Below, one piece after another: positions 41,792 through 47,725 of a stretch of DNA of 47,725 bases. The stretch spans positions 1 to 47,725 of the forward strand of contig CALTZU010000010.1 in NCBI GenBank assembly GCA_943913835.1. Reading direction: 5' to 3'. This DNA comes from an uncultured Rheinheimera sp. (GTDB lineage Bacteria > Pseudomonadota > Gammaproteobacteria > Enterobacterales > Alteromonadaceae). Each line of letters opens with the position of its first letter. The stretch's first letter is position 1. The notes under the pieces are model-generated. The model made no database searches and was not told the origin of the DNA. It saw only the letters and a program-made list of their open reading frames with translations. Position numbers and translations under genes: made by a program.

Positions 41792-43108
41792 TTAATCAAT
41801 CACTAAGTGAATAATAGGATCAATAATCCCTGCAGCAGGTTCAATAGTTAAAGCGGCCAGATACTCAGCTCTGGCATGTTCTGCAGCTTCTGTCGTATCC
41901 GCATGCACCCTTGCCAGCACATCGCCAGCCGCCACTTTGGCACCTAAAGCTTTGATATCACTAAAACCTACGGCCATATTAATCACCTGATCAGGATGGG
42001 CACGACCACCCCCTAAACGCACCACAGCCATACCCACAGCAGTGGTGTCAGCTTTATTCAGATAACCAGCAACAGGTGCTTTGATATCCAGCACTACTTT
42101 AGCTTTTGCCAGATAGAGTTCTGGTTTCTCCAGTAAGTCGGCTGGGCCACCCTGAGCCGCCACCATTTTACTAAAAATCTCAGCGGCTTTACCGCTGGTT
42201 AAACTTTGTTCTAAGGCTACAATAGCACCGGCTTTGTCCTGGAATAAGCCACCCAATTGCAGCATGCTGGCACCTAACTCTAAAGTCACCTGATGCAAAC
42301 GCGGTTCGCGGTATTTGCCTGTCAGATAGTCCAGCGTTTCCATTATTTCCAGCGCGTTGCCTGCTGTTGCGCCCAAGGTCTGGTTCATATCTGTTAACAA
42401 AGCCTGGGTCGGTACACCAGCCCCTTTGGCGGTGTTGACAATACTCTTTGCTAAAGCTGAAGCGTCTGCGACATTTTTCATAATGGCACCAGAGCCAATT
42501 TTCACATCCATAGTCAAAGCCTGCAGGCCTGCAGCCAGCTTTTTCGACAAAATAGAGGCGGTAATCAGAGGAATGGATTCTACTGTAGCTGTGACATCAC
42601 GGATTAAATACAAACGTCGGTCAGCCGGCGCCAGCTCACCACTTTGCGAGACGATAACGCAGCCTTGTTGTTTCACCAGTTGTTGGATTTTATCTAAAGG
42701 CTGCTGGCACTGATAACCCGGAATAGCTTCCAGCTTGTCGATAGTGCCGCCGGTATGGCCTAAACCCCGGCCGGCAATCATAGGCACATAAGCACCACAA
42801 GCCGCTATCATAGGAGCCAGCATTAAACTGACTTTATCGCCGACTCCGCCTGTACTATGTTTATCTACCACAGGGCCATCCAGCATGTCAGCCCAGTTCA
42901 TCACAGCACCAGAATGCTGCATAGCCCGGGTTAAAGCCACAGTTTCTGCTGTGCTCATACCATTGAGATAAATAGCCATAGCCAGAGCTGCAGTCTGGCC
43001 TTCGCTGAAACTTTGATCCGTTAAACCACGGACGAATTGAGCTATCGCAGCTTCTGTTAAGGCGCCGCCATTACGTTTTTGTTTGATGATTTCCTGAGGT
43101 AATAACAC
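41792..43108 (-). CDS. deoA: Thymidine phosphorylase
   Basis: DeoA cleaves thymidine and deoxyuridine with phosphate to give the free base and deoxyribose-1-phosphate. The 438-residue protein (E. coli 440) shows HSTGGVGDKVSLMLAPMIAA, MIAGRGLGHTGGTIDKLEAI, SLALTMDV-like TMDVKIGSGAIMKNV, and the C-terminal VRLGGGRAHPDQ. It forms an operon with cdd, 15 bases upstream. Together they salvage or degrade pyrimidine nucleosides. No deoC, deoB or deoD lies in the window. Confidence 0.97.
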   Translation of the reverse strand: MLLPQEIIKQKRNGGALTEAAIAQFVRGLTDQSFSEGQTAALAMAIYLNGMSTAETVALTRAMQHSGAVMNWADMLDGPVVDKHSTGGVGDKVSLMLAPMIAACGAYVPMIAGRGLGHTGGTIDKLEAIPGYQCQQPLDKIQQLVKQQGCVIVSQSGELAPADRRLYLIRDVTATVESIPLITASILSKKLAAGLQALTMDVKIGSGAIMKNVADASALAKSIVNTAKGAGVPTQALLTDMNQTLGATAGNALEIMETLDYLTGKYREPRLHQVTLELGASMLQLGGLFQDKAGAIVALEQSLTSGKAAEIFSKMVAAQGGPADLLEKPELYLAKAKVVLDIKAPVAGYLNKADTTAVGMAVVRLGGGRAHPDQVINMAVGFSDIKALGAKVAAGDVLARVHADTTEAAEHARAEYLAALTIEPAAGIIDPIIHLVID

Positions 43109-43123
43109 TGTAAACTCCCAGAT

Positions 43124-43546
43124 TCAGAATTTTTTACTGTTCGCCAGAAACAACGGCGTGAAAGCACTTGGCAATAATTGCTCCAGCGTCCATTCCTGTT
43201 GTTGCGCTAAGTGATTGCAGCTGCGCACCGGGCTGTCGGGCGTAAAAAATTCAGCAATCACCTGACGACAGATACCACAAGGTGGGGTCAGTTGCTCCTG
43301 TGGGGTGTACACCATAAGGCCAACAAACTCGCGCTCACCAGCGACAACAGCAGCGGCTATGGCATTGCGCTCAGCGCAAATAGTGCCGCCATAAGAAGCG
43401 TTTTCAACATTGCAGCCAGAATAGATTTTGCCACTTTTGGCCTGAACTGCGACACCAACCGGGAATTTACTATAAGGCGCATAGGCTTGTTCGGATGCTG
43501 CCTTCGCAGCTTGGGCTAATTCTGCCCATTGGATACTTGTTGTCAT
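43124..43546 (-). CDS. cdd: Cytidine deaminase (tetrameric type)
   Basis: Cdd deaminates cytidine and deoxycytidine to uridine and deoxyuridine. The 140-residue protein is the short, tetrameric type (as in Bacillus), not the E. coli dimeric 294-residue type. The zinc ligands are Cys57, Cys90 and Cys93 and the catalytic glutamate is Glu59 (CAERNAI, PCGICRQ). It precedes deoA so that its product deoxyuridine can be cleaved next. Confidence 0.95.
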   Translation of the reverse strand: MTTSIQWAELAQAAKAASEQAYAPYSKFPVGVAVQAKSGKIYSGCNVENASYGGTICAERNAIAAAVVAGEREFVGLMVYTPQEQLTPPCGICRQVIAEFFTPDSPVRSCNHLAQQQEWTLEQLLPSAFTPLFLANSKKF

Positions 43547-43568
43547 ACTCTGATTTCTTGCAGGTCAT

Positions 43569-43597
43569 ACGGCCTTAGGTTATGCGCCTAAAGCCGT
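43569..43597. promoter_or_regulatory. Hairpin in the cdd leader
   Basis: Eleven-base arms (ACGGCCTTAGG / CCTAAAGCCGT, one mismatch) enclose TTATGCG, 22 bases upstream of cdd. There is no T-run on either strand, so it is more likely an operator or RNA structure than a terminator. Confidence 0.35.
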
Positions 43598-43647
43598 CCA
43601 GAATCAAGAGCAAGCTGACTACAAAACAAGCAAATGCAGCAAAAAAG

Positions 43648-44829
43648 TTAAATCCCTACTGGTTTTGAGTGTTTTTTATGCAACAAATAACTGAAATAAC
43701 TGACAGTACCTAATAACCAAACTGCCAGTATAGGGATCAGCCAATAGGCGGTCGCAATACCAACCTGTTGTGCTGCCAAACCAGTCCCCAAAGCGGCAGC
43801 CTGATAGCCTATTGAGCCACCAATATTAGCCAGACCAGACAAAACCGGACCGTTATCGCTGTCCAGATCCATAGCTGCAGTTAGCATCAGCGGGAATATA
43901 GCACCTAAGCCTAAACCCAAAGCAAAGTTCCCCAGTTGCAATAATGCTGGTACAGCTGTGATTTTCACTAATACAGCGCCACAAAAGGCACAAAGCACCA
44001 GGATCATTAATAGCTGTGCGCTGGTGAACCAGCGTAAAAACAACGAAAAACTTAACCGGCTTAACACCATACCACCAGTGAAAAAGGCAAAAATTAACCG
44101 TGATTGCTCAGTGCTTAAAGCTAAACCTTGACTGGCATAGGTAACAAACCAGTTGCCATGGCCCCATTCCACAGCACCATAGCCAAACATCATTAAAGCC
44201 AAAGCAAAAAACACCGGTTTCTTCATCACCTGGCGATACGACAAACTGCCTTTGGCATGTGCCATATGAGCAGGGCTTTGATGAGTGCGCCCCAAATACC
44301 AGGCGAATAAGGCGGTTCCAGCTAAAAACACCGCCAGAATACGTAAAGGCCAACGCCAGTCTTCAATACCCCAATACAATACTACGACGTATAAAGGTGC
44401 AGCTAAGGTCCCTAAGCTAAACATAAAATCCATAAAACCCATCATACGGGCACGTTTTTCAACATAAAGCCGGGCGATCAGGGTGTGACCTATGGTAAAA
44501 AGGCCTGAGCAGGTTAAACCTAAAGTAAAGACAAAAAACAGCAGCAAAGGCCAATACTGCACCAGGGATGCACCAATAATCAGCACTACTAATATCAGCA
44601 ATAACACCGCAAACAAGGGCACAAACTCAAACTTTTGCACATACTTACCGCCTAAAAAAGCGCCGGTAATAGAGCCCAAAGACAAACACGCAAAAAACAA
44701 GCCACTGGCAGCTGGCGACATTTGCAACTGATCCATAATGTCAGGTAACAAAATACCCCACAAAATACTGAGTAGACCCAATAACATAAAACTTAAATAC
44801 ACCAGTATCGTCACTTGCCGCTGATACAT
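43648..44829 (-). CDS. Major facilitator superfamily transporter
   Basis: This 393-residue inner-membrane protein has about 12 membrane helices. The N-terminal half (FMLLGLLSILWGILLPDIMD, ASGLFFACLSLGSITGAFLG) and an MGFMDFMFSLGTLAAPLYVV segment match sugar- or drug-type MFS members of the fucose permease-like group. The substrate cannot be told from the sequence. It follows the YafV-type amidase gene by 9 bases, so it is in the same transcript as the methionine aminotransferase. A methionine- or keto-acid-related substrate is possible but unproven. Confidence 0.85.
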   Translation of the reverse strand: MYQRQVTILVYLSFMLLGLLSILWGILLPDIMDQLQMSPAASGLFFACLSLGSITGAFLGGKYVQKFEFVPLFAVLLLILVVLIIGASLVQYWPLLLFFVFTLGLTCSGLFTIGHTLIARLYVEKRARMMGFMDFMFSLGTLAAPLYVVVLYWGIEDWRWPLRILAVFLAGTALFAWYLGRTHQSPAHMAHAKGSLSYRQVMKKPVFFALALMMFGYGAVEWGHGNWFVTYASQGLALSTEQSRLIFAFFTGGMVLSRLSFSLFLRWFTSAQLLMILVLCAFCGAVLVKITAVPALLQLGNFALGLGLGAIFPLMLTAAMDLDSDNGPVLSGLANIGGSIGYQAAALGTGLAAQQVGIATAYWLIPILAVWLLGTVSYFSYLLHKKHSKPVGI

Positions 44830-44838
44830 GGGTTCTCC

Positions 44839-45621
44839 TTAAAGTGAAGGCGTTAATACAAAAGGATCTGCATCCAGATAAGCAGGAAACTTTTGTTTAA
44901 ATTGTTGTAAAGCGTCCAAATCCAGCTGGGCCACTATGGCTCCCGGCTCACCCGCGGGCAATTCAGCCTGGATTTGACCTAAGTAATTCACCACCATACT
45001 GTCGCCACTGTAATTTAACGCATTGCCGTCTGTGCCAATACGGTTGCAGCCCAGTACATAAGCCTGATTTTCGATAGCACGCGCCTGCAATAAAGTTCGC
45101 CAAACCTGACGCCGTGGCTCTGGCCAGTTTGCTACATAAATCAGCACGTCATAGTCTTGCTGATTACGGGCAAAAACCGGGAAACGTAAGTCGTAACAAA
45201 CCTGCAAACAAAAACGAAAACCAAGATATGAGACGATCACCCGCTCAGACCCCGACTTATAATGCTGCTGTTCGCCGCCCATCCGAAACAGATGACGTTT
45301 ATCGTAAAACTGCACCACTCCGTCCGGTGTCACAAACAATAATCTGTTAAAAATTTGACCTGCATCTGCTATAGCCACAGAACCACAAATCGCGGCCCCT
45401 GTATGTTTAGCTTGTTGCTGCATCCATTGTACTGTAAGCCCTTCCATAGTTTCAGCAATACGCGTCGAATCCATGCTAAAACCTGTATTAAACATCTCTG
45501 GCAACAGAAAAAGTTGCGCATCTTTATGTTTTTGGATCTGTCGCTCCAAAGCGTTGCGATTAGCAGCACTATCCTGCCAAACCAGCTCAGATTGAATTAA
45601 CGCAACACGGATAACTGACAT
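44839..45621 (-). CDS. yafV: Nitrilase-family omega-amidase (YafV/MtnU type)
   Basis: This 260-residue C-N hydrolase most resembles YafV-type omega-amidases, which hydrolyse 2-oxoglutaramate to 2-oxoglutarate and ammonia. The catalytic triad is Glu42 (LLPEMFNTGFS), Lys108 (YDKRHLF) and Cys142 (CYDLRFPVFAR). The ATG at 45621 has GGAG 5 bases upstream and overlaps the aminotransferase by 25 bases. That pairing matches methionine salvage, where the aminotransferase uses glutamine and the amidase removes its 2-oxoglutaramate product, pulling the reaction forward. Confidence 0.87.
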   Translation of the reverse strand: MSVIRVALIQSELVWQDSAANRNALERQIQKHKDAQLFLLPEMFNTGFSMDSTRIAETMEGLTVQWMQQQAKHTGAAICGSVAIADAGQIFNRLLFVTPDGVVQFYDKRHLFRMGGEQQHYKSGSERVIVSYLGFRFCLQVCYDLRFPVFARNQQDYDVLIYVANWPEPRRQVWRTLLQARAIENQAYVLGCNRIGTDGNALNYSGDSMVVNYLGQIQAELPAGEPGAIVAQLDLDALQQFKQKFPAYLDADPFVLTPSL

Positions 45622-46754
45622 AAAATCTCCGTCGCCACAGCTAATGTCTGCGGCTGTTTGGCAAAACAAAAACGAATTATACGCTGACTGGGGGGCTGGC
45701 GGTAAAACACCGACAAAGGGATAGCCGCAACTTTATGTTCGCGGGTCAGCCAATGGCAAAAAGCCACATCATCCAAATCACTGAATGCACTATAGTCTGC
45801 CAGCTGAAAATAACTGCCCCGGCAAGGCAATAAGGACCAGGCAGAAGCCGCTAGCGCCTGACTGAATTGATCTCGTTTTTTTTGATAAAAAGCGGCTAGT
45901 TCACGCACTTGATCCGGCTGTTCCAGTAACAACTGAGCGATGGCATGTTGCGCCGGAGTAAAGCTGGAAAAAGTGACATACTGATGAATTTTGCGAAATT
46001 CACTGGTCATCTCAACTGAAGCCACCGCATAACCCAGCTTCCAGCCAGTCACATGAAAAGTCTTGCCAAAAGAGGAGACGATATAACTGCGCTCAGCCAA
46101 TTCGGGGTATTGATTTGCGCTAAGCTGAGCCTGTCCATCAAATACCAGATGCTCGTAGACCTCATCGCTAATGCAATACAGCCGGTGTTTTAGTACTAAA
46201 GCCTGCAACGCCAACCAATCCTGATGGCTAAACACTGCACCAGTCGGATTGTGCGGACTGTTGACGATAATAAGCCGAGTTTTTTTGCTGATTTGTTTTT
46301 CTAACTGATTCCAGTCCACTTGATACAGTGGCGGTAACAGCGGTACGTGAACTGTAAAACCGCCAGCCAGCTCTACTGCAGGCTGGTAGCTGTCATAAGC
46401 AGGATCAAAAACTATCACTTCATCACCGGGACGGACTAAAGCCTGAATAGCGACAAACAATGCTTCGGTGGCACCACTAGTCACAGTGACTTGCTGCTCT
46501 GGGCAAAGATCCCTTTGGTAACAACGCTGCACCAACACTGAGATTTGTTGCCGCAGCGCTAATACTCCAGGCATAGGCGCATATTGATTCCATCCATCTC
46601 GTGCTGACTCAGCTAATAATTCGATCAAGCGTGGATTGGACTGAAAGTCGGGAAACCCCTGAGATAAATTAATAGCCTGATGCTCTGCCGCTAATTGCGA
46701 CATCTGACTGAATATAGTGGTACCTAAGGCGGGTAATTTACTTTGTAACTTCAT
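45597..46754 (-). CDS. ybdL: Methionine aminotransferase (YbdL/MtnE type)
   Basis: This is a 385-residue PLP-dependent class I aminotransferase whose closest recognised match is YbdL (386 residues), which transaminates methionine and 4-methylthio-2-oxobutanoate. It has NLSQGFPDFQSNP, TVTSGATEALF, VNSPHNPTGAVF, ISDEVYEHLVFD and PLP lysine Lys231 in SSFGKTFHVTGWKLGY. It overlaps the omega-amidase gene by 25 bases. It is divergent from the MtnB-like gene, and a row of MetJ-type boxes lies between the two starts. Confidence 0.9.
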   Translation of the reverse strand: MKLQSKLPALGTTIFSQMSQLAAEHQAINLSQGFPDFQSNPRLIELLAESARDGWNQYAPMPGVLALRQQISVLVQRCYQRDLCPEQQVTVTSGATEALFVAIQALVRPGDEVIVFDPAYDSYQPAVELAGGFTVHVPLLPPLYQVDWNQLEKQISKKTRLIIVNSPHNPTGAVFSHQDWLALQALVLKHRLYCISDEVYEHLVFDGQAQLSANQYPELAERSYIVSSFGKTFHVTGWKLGYAVASVEMTSEFRKIHQYVTFSSFTPAQHAIAQLLLEQPDQVRELAAFYQKKRDQFSQALAASAWSLLPCRGSYFQLADYSAFSDLDDVAFCHWLTREHKVAAIPLSVFYRQPPSQRIIRFCFAKQPQTLAVATEILCQLSVLR

Positions 46755-46826
46755 AATTAAATCTCACAACCACGTAAAAACATTAGAAAACCGACTGGCT
46801 TGAATAAGTGGCGAATGCTATCATCC

Positions 46827-46858
46827 AGACAGTTTCACGTGTAGACGTCTAAACATCA
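46827..46858. promoter_or_regulatory. MetJ operator (four tandem met boxes)
   Basis: Four adjacent 8-base units read AGACAGTT, TCACGTGT, AGACGTCT and AAACATCA. The third is a perfect match to the MetJ consensus AGACGTCT and the others match in five of eight positions. MetJ with S-adenosylmethionine binds such tandem rows cooperatively. The array ends 2 bases before the MtnB-like ATG and about 70 bases from the aminotransferase start. A -10-like TATCAT (46819-46824) just before it would put the array at the transcription start of the plus-strand gene. Confidence 0.7.
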
Positions 46859-46860
46859 AG

Positions 46861-47487
46861 ATGAATCAAACTATTCAGGTTAATCAATTAAATCCCTATG
46901 CAATCCAGCTCTGTGCTCTGGGCCGCTGGATAGCCCAACGTCAGTGGTCGCCTACAGGCAGCGGACTATTTTCTATCCGTACTTCTGAGCATAGCGCGCT
47001 TTTTACCGCTCACAGCAAAGATAAAAACGAGTTAAGTCCGGCGGATTTGATTTCTCTCGACTGGCCAAGCCAAAAACAACTTGATACAGCCACAGCTATC
47101 CACCAGTTTTTATATCAGTTTAACGCTGAGCACAAAGTGATACTGCAAGTTCAGGACCTGCAGGCAACGGTATTTTCCCGCTTAATCAAAGCTGACCAAC
47201 ACCTTGTCGTTGGATATGAAATGCAACAGCAGGTGGCCACCAGTTCAGCGCAACTCAGCTGTAGTCCACTGGCTATTCTGGAGCCACAATCTACCGGGTT
47301 CTTGCTGCAGGAATTACACCAACGCTTTGATCGTGAAGCCTTACCTTATGCATTTTTAGTGCGTGGTCACGGCCTGTACGTCTGGGGTGATAGTATTGAC
47401 AGCGCCAAACGCCATCTGGAAGCCTGGCAGTTTATGATTGCCTGCGAGTTAGAGCGAATTAAAGCAGATTGTCATTTTAATTCATAA
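46861..47487 (+). CDS. mtnB: MtnB-like class II aldolase-fold protein with altered metal site
   Basis: This 208-residue protein aligns with methylthioribulose-1-phosphate dehydratase MtnB of methionine salvage: LCALGRWIAQRQWSPTGSG at the start and LVRGHGLYVWGDSIDSAKRH with HLEAW near the end. The third zinc ligand is present (His170) and GYEM keeps the catalytic glutamate (Glu120). The metal pair HxH, usually in LHTHS, is replaced by Gln96 and Gln98 (VILQVQDLQATVFSRL). The glycine loop GTSGNLS reads GSGLFS. The reading frame is intact. It therefore may have lost, or changed, the dehydratase activity. It is divergent from the methionine aminotransferase and starts 2 bases after a MetJ array. 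No mtnC or mtnD follows. Confidence 0.75.
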   Translation: MNQTIQVNQLNPYAIQLCALGRWIAQRQWSPTGSGLFSIRTSEHSALFTAHSKDKNELSPADLISLDWPSQKQLDTATAIHQFLYQFNAEHKVILQVQDLQATVFSRLIKADQHLVVGYEMQQQVATSSAQLSCSPLAILEPQSTGFLLQELHQRFDREALPYAFLVRGHGLYVWGDSIDSAKRHLEAWQFMIACELERIKADCHFNS

Positions 47488-47529
47488 AACAGCTATTATA
47501 CTTGGCAGTATGCTTTTTGCAGGCATCAA

Positions 47530-47546
47530 CGCACCGCATTGGTGCA
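47530..47546. promoter_or_regulatory. NtrC-type enhancer site 1
   Basis: CGCACCGCATTGGTGCA matches the NtrC consensus TGCACC-N5-GGTGCA at 11 of 12 defined positions. It lies about 108 bases upstream of the expected start of the sigma-54 promoter at 47621-47634. Confidence 0.65.
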
Positions 47547-47550
47547 ACGA

Positions 47551-47567
47551 TGACCAGAGTCGGTTCA
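47551..47567. promoter_or_regulatory. Weak NtrC-type enhancer site 2
   Basis: TGACCAGAGTCGGTTCA has 8 of 12 NtrC consensus positions. Its centre is 21 bases (two helical turns) from that of site 1, the geometry expected for cooperative NtrC dimers. Confidence 0.4.
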
Positions 47568-47600
47568 GCCTGCAGATTAGATAATAAAAAAAACCTTTAT

Positions 47601-47613
47601 AATCAACACAATG
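47601..47613 (+). promoter_or_regulatory. Candidate IHF site
   Basis: AATCAACACAATG matches the IHF core WATCAA-N4-TTR at eight of nine positions, and an A-tract (47586-47593) lies on its left side. It sits between the NtrC-type sites and the sigma-54 promoter, where a DNA bend would help. Confidence 0.4.
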
Positions 47614-47620
47614 AACTTAT

Positions 47621-47634
47621 GGTTCCATTTTTGC
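47621..47634 (+). promoter_or_regulatory. Sigma-54 promoter
   Basis: GG (47621-47622) and GC (47633-47634) are 10 bases apart within TGGTTCCATTTTTGCT, matching the -24/-12 pattern TGG-N9-TTGCW with the invariant spacing. Transcription would begin near 47645, about 27 bases before the LysR-like ATG. Confidence 0.6.
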
Positions 47635-47671
47635 TTAAGTTCAGCGTCCTTGGTAACAATTGTGAATTCTT

Positions 47672-47725
47672 ATGGCCATACATAGTTCGATGCGCGGCCT
47701 ACGCTGTTTTTGTGTCGCCGCCGAC
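47672..47725 (+). CDS. LysR family transcriptional regulator, 5' end only
   Basis: The window ends 18 codons into this open frame. The visible residues (SSMRGLRCFCVAAD) fit the first helix of a LysR-type winged-helix domain, in which a similar LRxFxxAAexxSF opens the protein. The start may be the ATG at 47672 or the one at 47690; neither has a clear ribosome binding site. It lies behind a sigma-54 promoter and NtrC-type sites. Nac, the nitrogen assimilation control regulator of enteric bacteria, is a LysR protein expressed from such a promoter. With so few residues the identification is tentative. Confidence 0.5.
   Translation, partial: MAIHSSMRGLRCFCVAAD

Noticed and set aside
46861..47487. 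MtnB-like gene as a frameshifted pseudogene
   Set aside because: The frame is intact from a well-placed start to a normal stop at family length, and the C-terminal motif is well preserved.
47502..47518. A second sigma-54-like element (GGCAGTATGCTTTTTGC)
   Set aside because: GG and GC are 13 bases apart and not 10, which sigma-54 does not tolerate.
47519..47574. Cloverleaf-like structured RNA after the MtnB-like gene (outer stem TGCAGGC / GCCTGCA with two inner hairpins)
   Set aside because: The inner hairpins are explained better as NtrC dyads, there is no T-run, and the outer stem is only seven pairs.
1..47725. CRISPR arrays, tRNA or rRNA genes, insertion sequences, toxin-antitoxin or phage defence genes
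   Set aside because: Looked for on both strands; no repeated spacer pattern, cloverleaf with conserved T-loop, transposase or defence-type protein was recognised.

Overview
The window looks like chromosome from a gammaproteobacterium of the Rheinheimera / Alteromonadales-Chromatiales neighbourhood. This is inferred from gene order and protein flavour, since no database search was possible. Base composition is moderate, coding density is high, and most blocks follow the order known from E. coli and Shewanella: bioH-gntX-nfuA, lexA next to plsB, ubiE-ubiJ-ubiB-tatABC-tatD, and gppA-rhlB facing trxA-rho. No tRNA, rRNA, CRISPR array, insertion sequence or prophage was recognised.

Layout. 1-7.4 kb: a SprA-related putative metalloprotease and a small flagellar-rod-like protein, then bioH, gntX/comF, a large secreted M14 carboxypeptidase, nfuA, a palindromic intergenic repeat of about 127 bp, and a secreted polysaccharide deacetylase. 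7.4-16.7 kb: an exported MTA/SAH-nucleosidase-like protein, then a complete caa3-type cytochrome c oxidase locus (ctaC, ctaD, ctaG, ctaE, a divergent DUF2909 gene, SURF1, a CxxxC accessory protein, ctaA, cyoE, SCO). 17-20.2 kb: lexA with two tandem SOS boxes, divergent from plsB. 20.2-24.7 kb: tesB, a small lipoprotein, an EVE-domain protein coupled to an unknown 76-residue protein, an unknown membrane-anchored protein and a DUF885 lipoprotein.

25-34.7 kb: a cytosolic diguanylate cyclase coupled to an AlkC-like DNA glycosylase, then ubiE-ubiJ-ubiB-tatA-tatB-tatC, an exported unknown protein, tatD, a membrane diguanylate cyclase and hemB, all with small gaps or overlaps. 34.8-40.8 kb: gppA and rhlB on the minus strand, trxA, rho and ndh on the plus strand. 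40.8-43.5 kb: a periplasmic solute-binding-like protein, deoA and cdd. 43.6-47.5 kb: an MFS transporter, an omega-amidase-type nitrilase (YafV) and a YbdL-type methionine aminotransferase in one minus-strand unit. It is divergent from an MtnB-like protein, with a row of MetJ-type boxes between them. The right edge carries the first codons of a probable LysR regulator behind what reads as a sigma-54 / NtrC / IHF promoter.

How the genes fit together. The respiratory genes (cox locus, ubiquinone genes, ndh, cyoE/ctaA haem A synthesis, hemB) form an aerobic electron-transport theme. The right end is a methionine-salvage and nitrogen theme: aminotransferase plus omega-amidase complete the last salvage step, a MetJ operator would tie them to methionine supply, and the next gene looks nitrogen-controlled. 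The most unusual features are the MtnB-like protein that has lost its HxH metal-binding pair while sitting on a MetJ operator, and the sigma-54 control region at the right edge.
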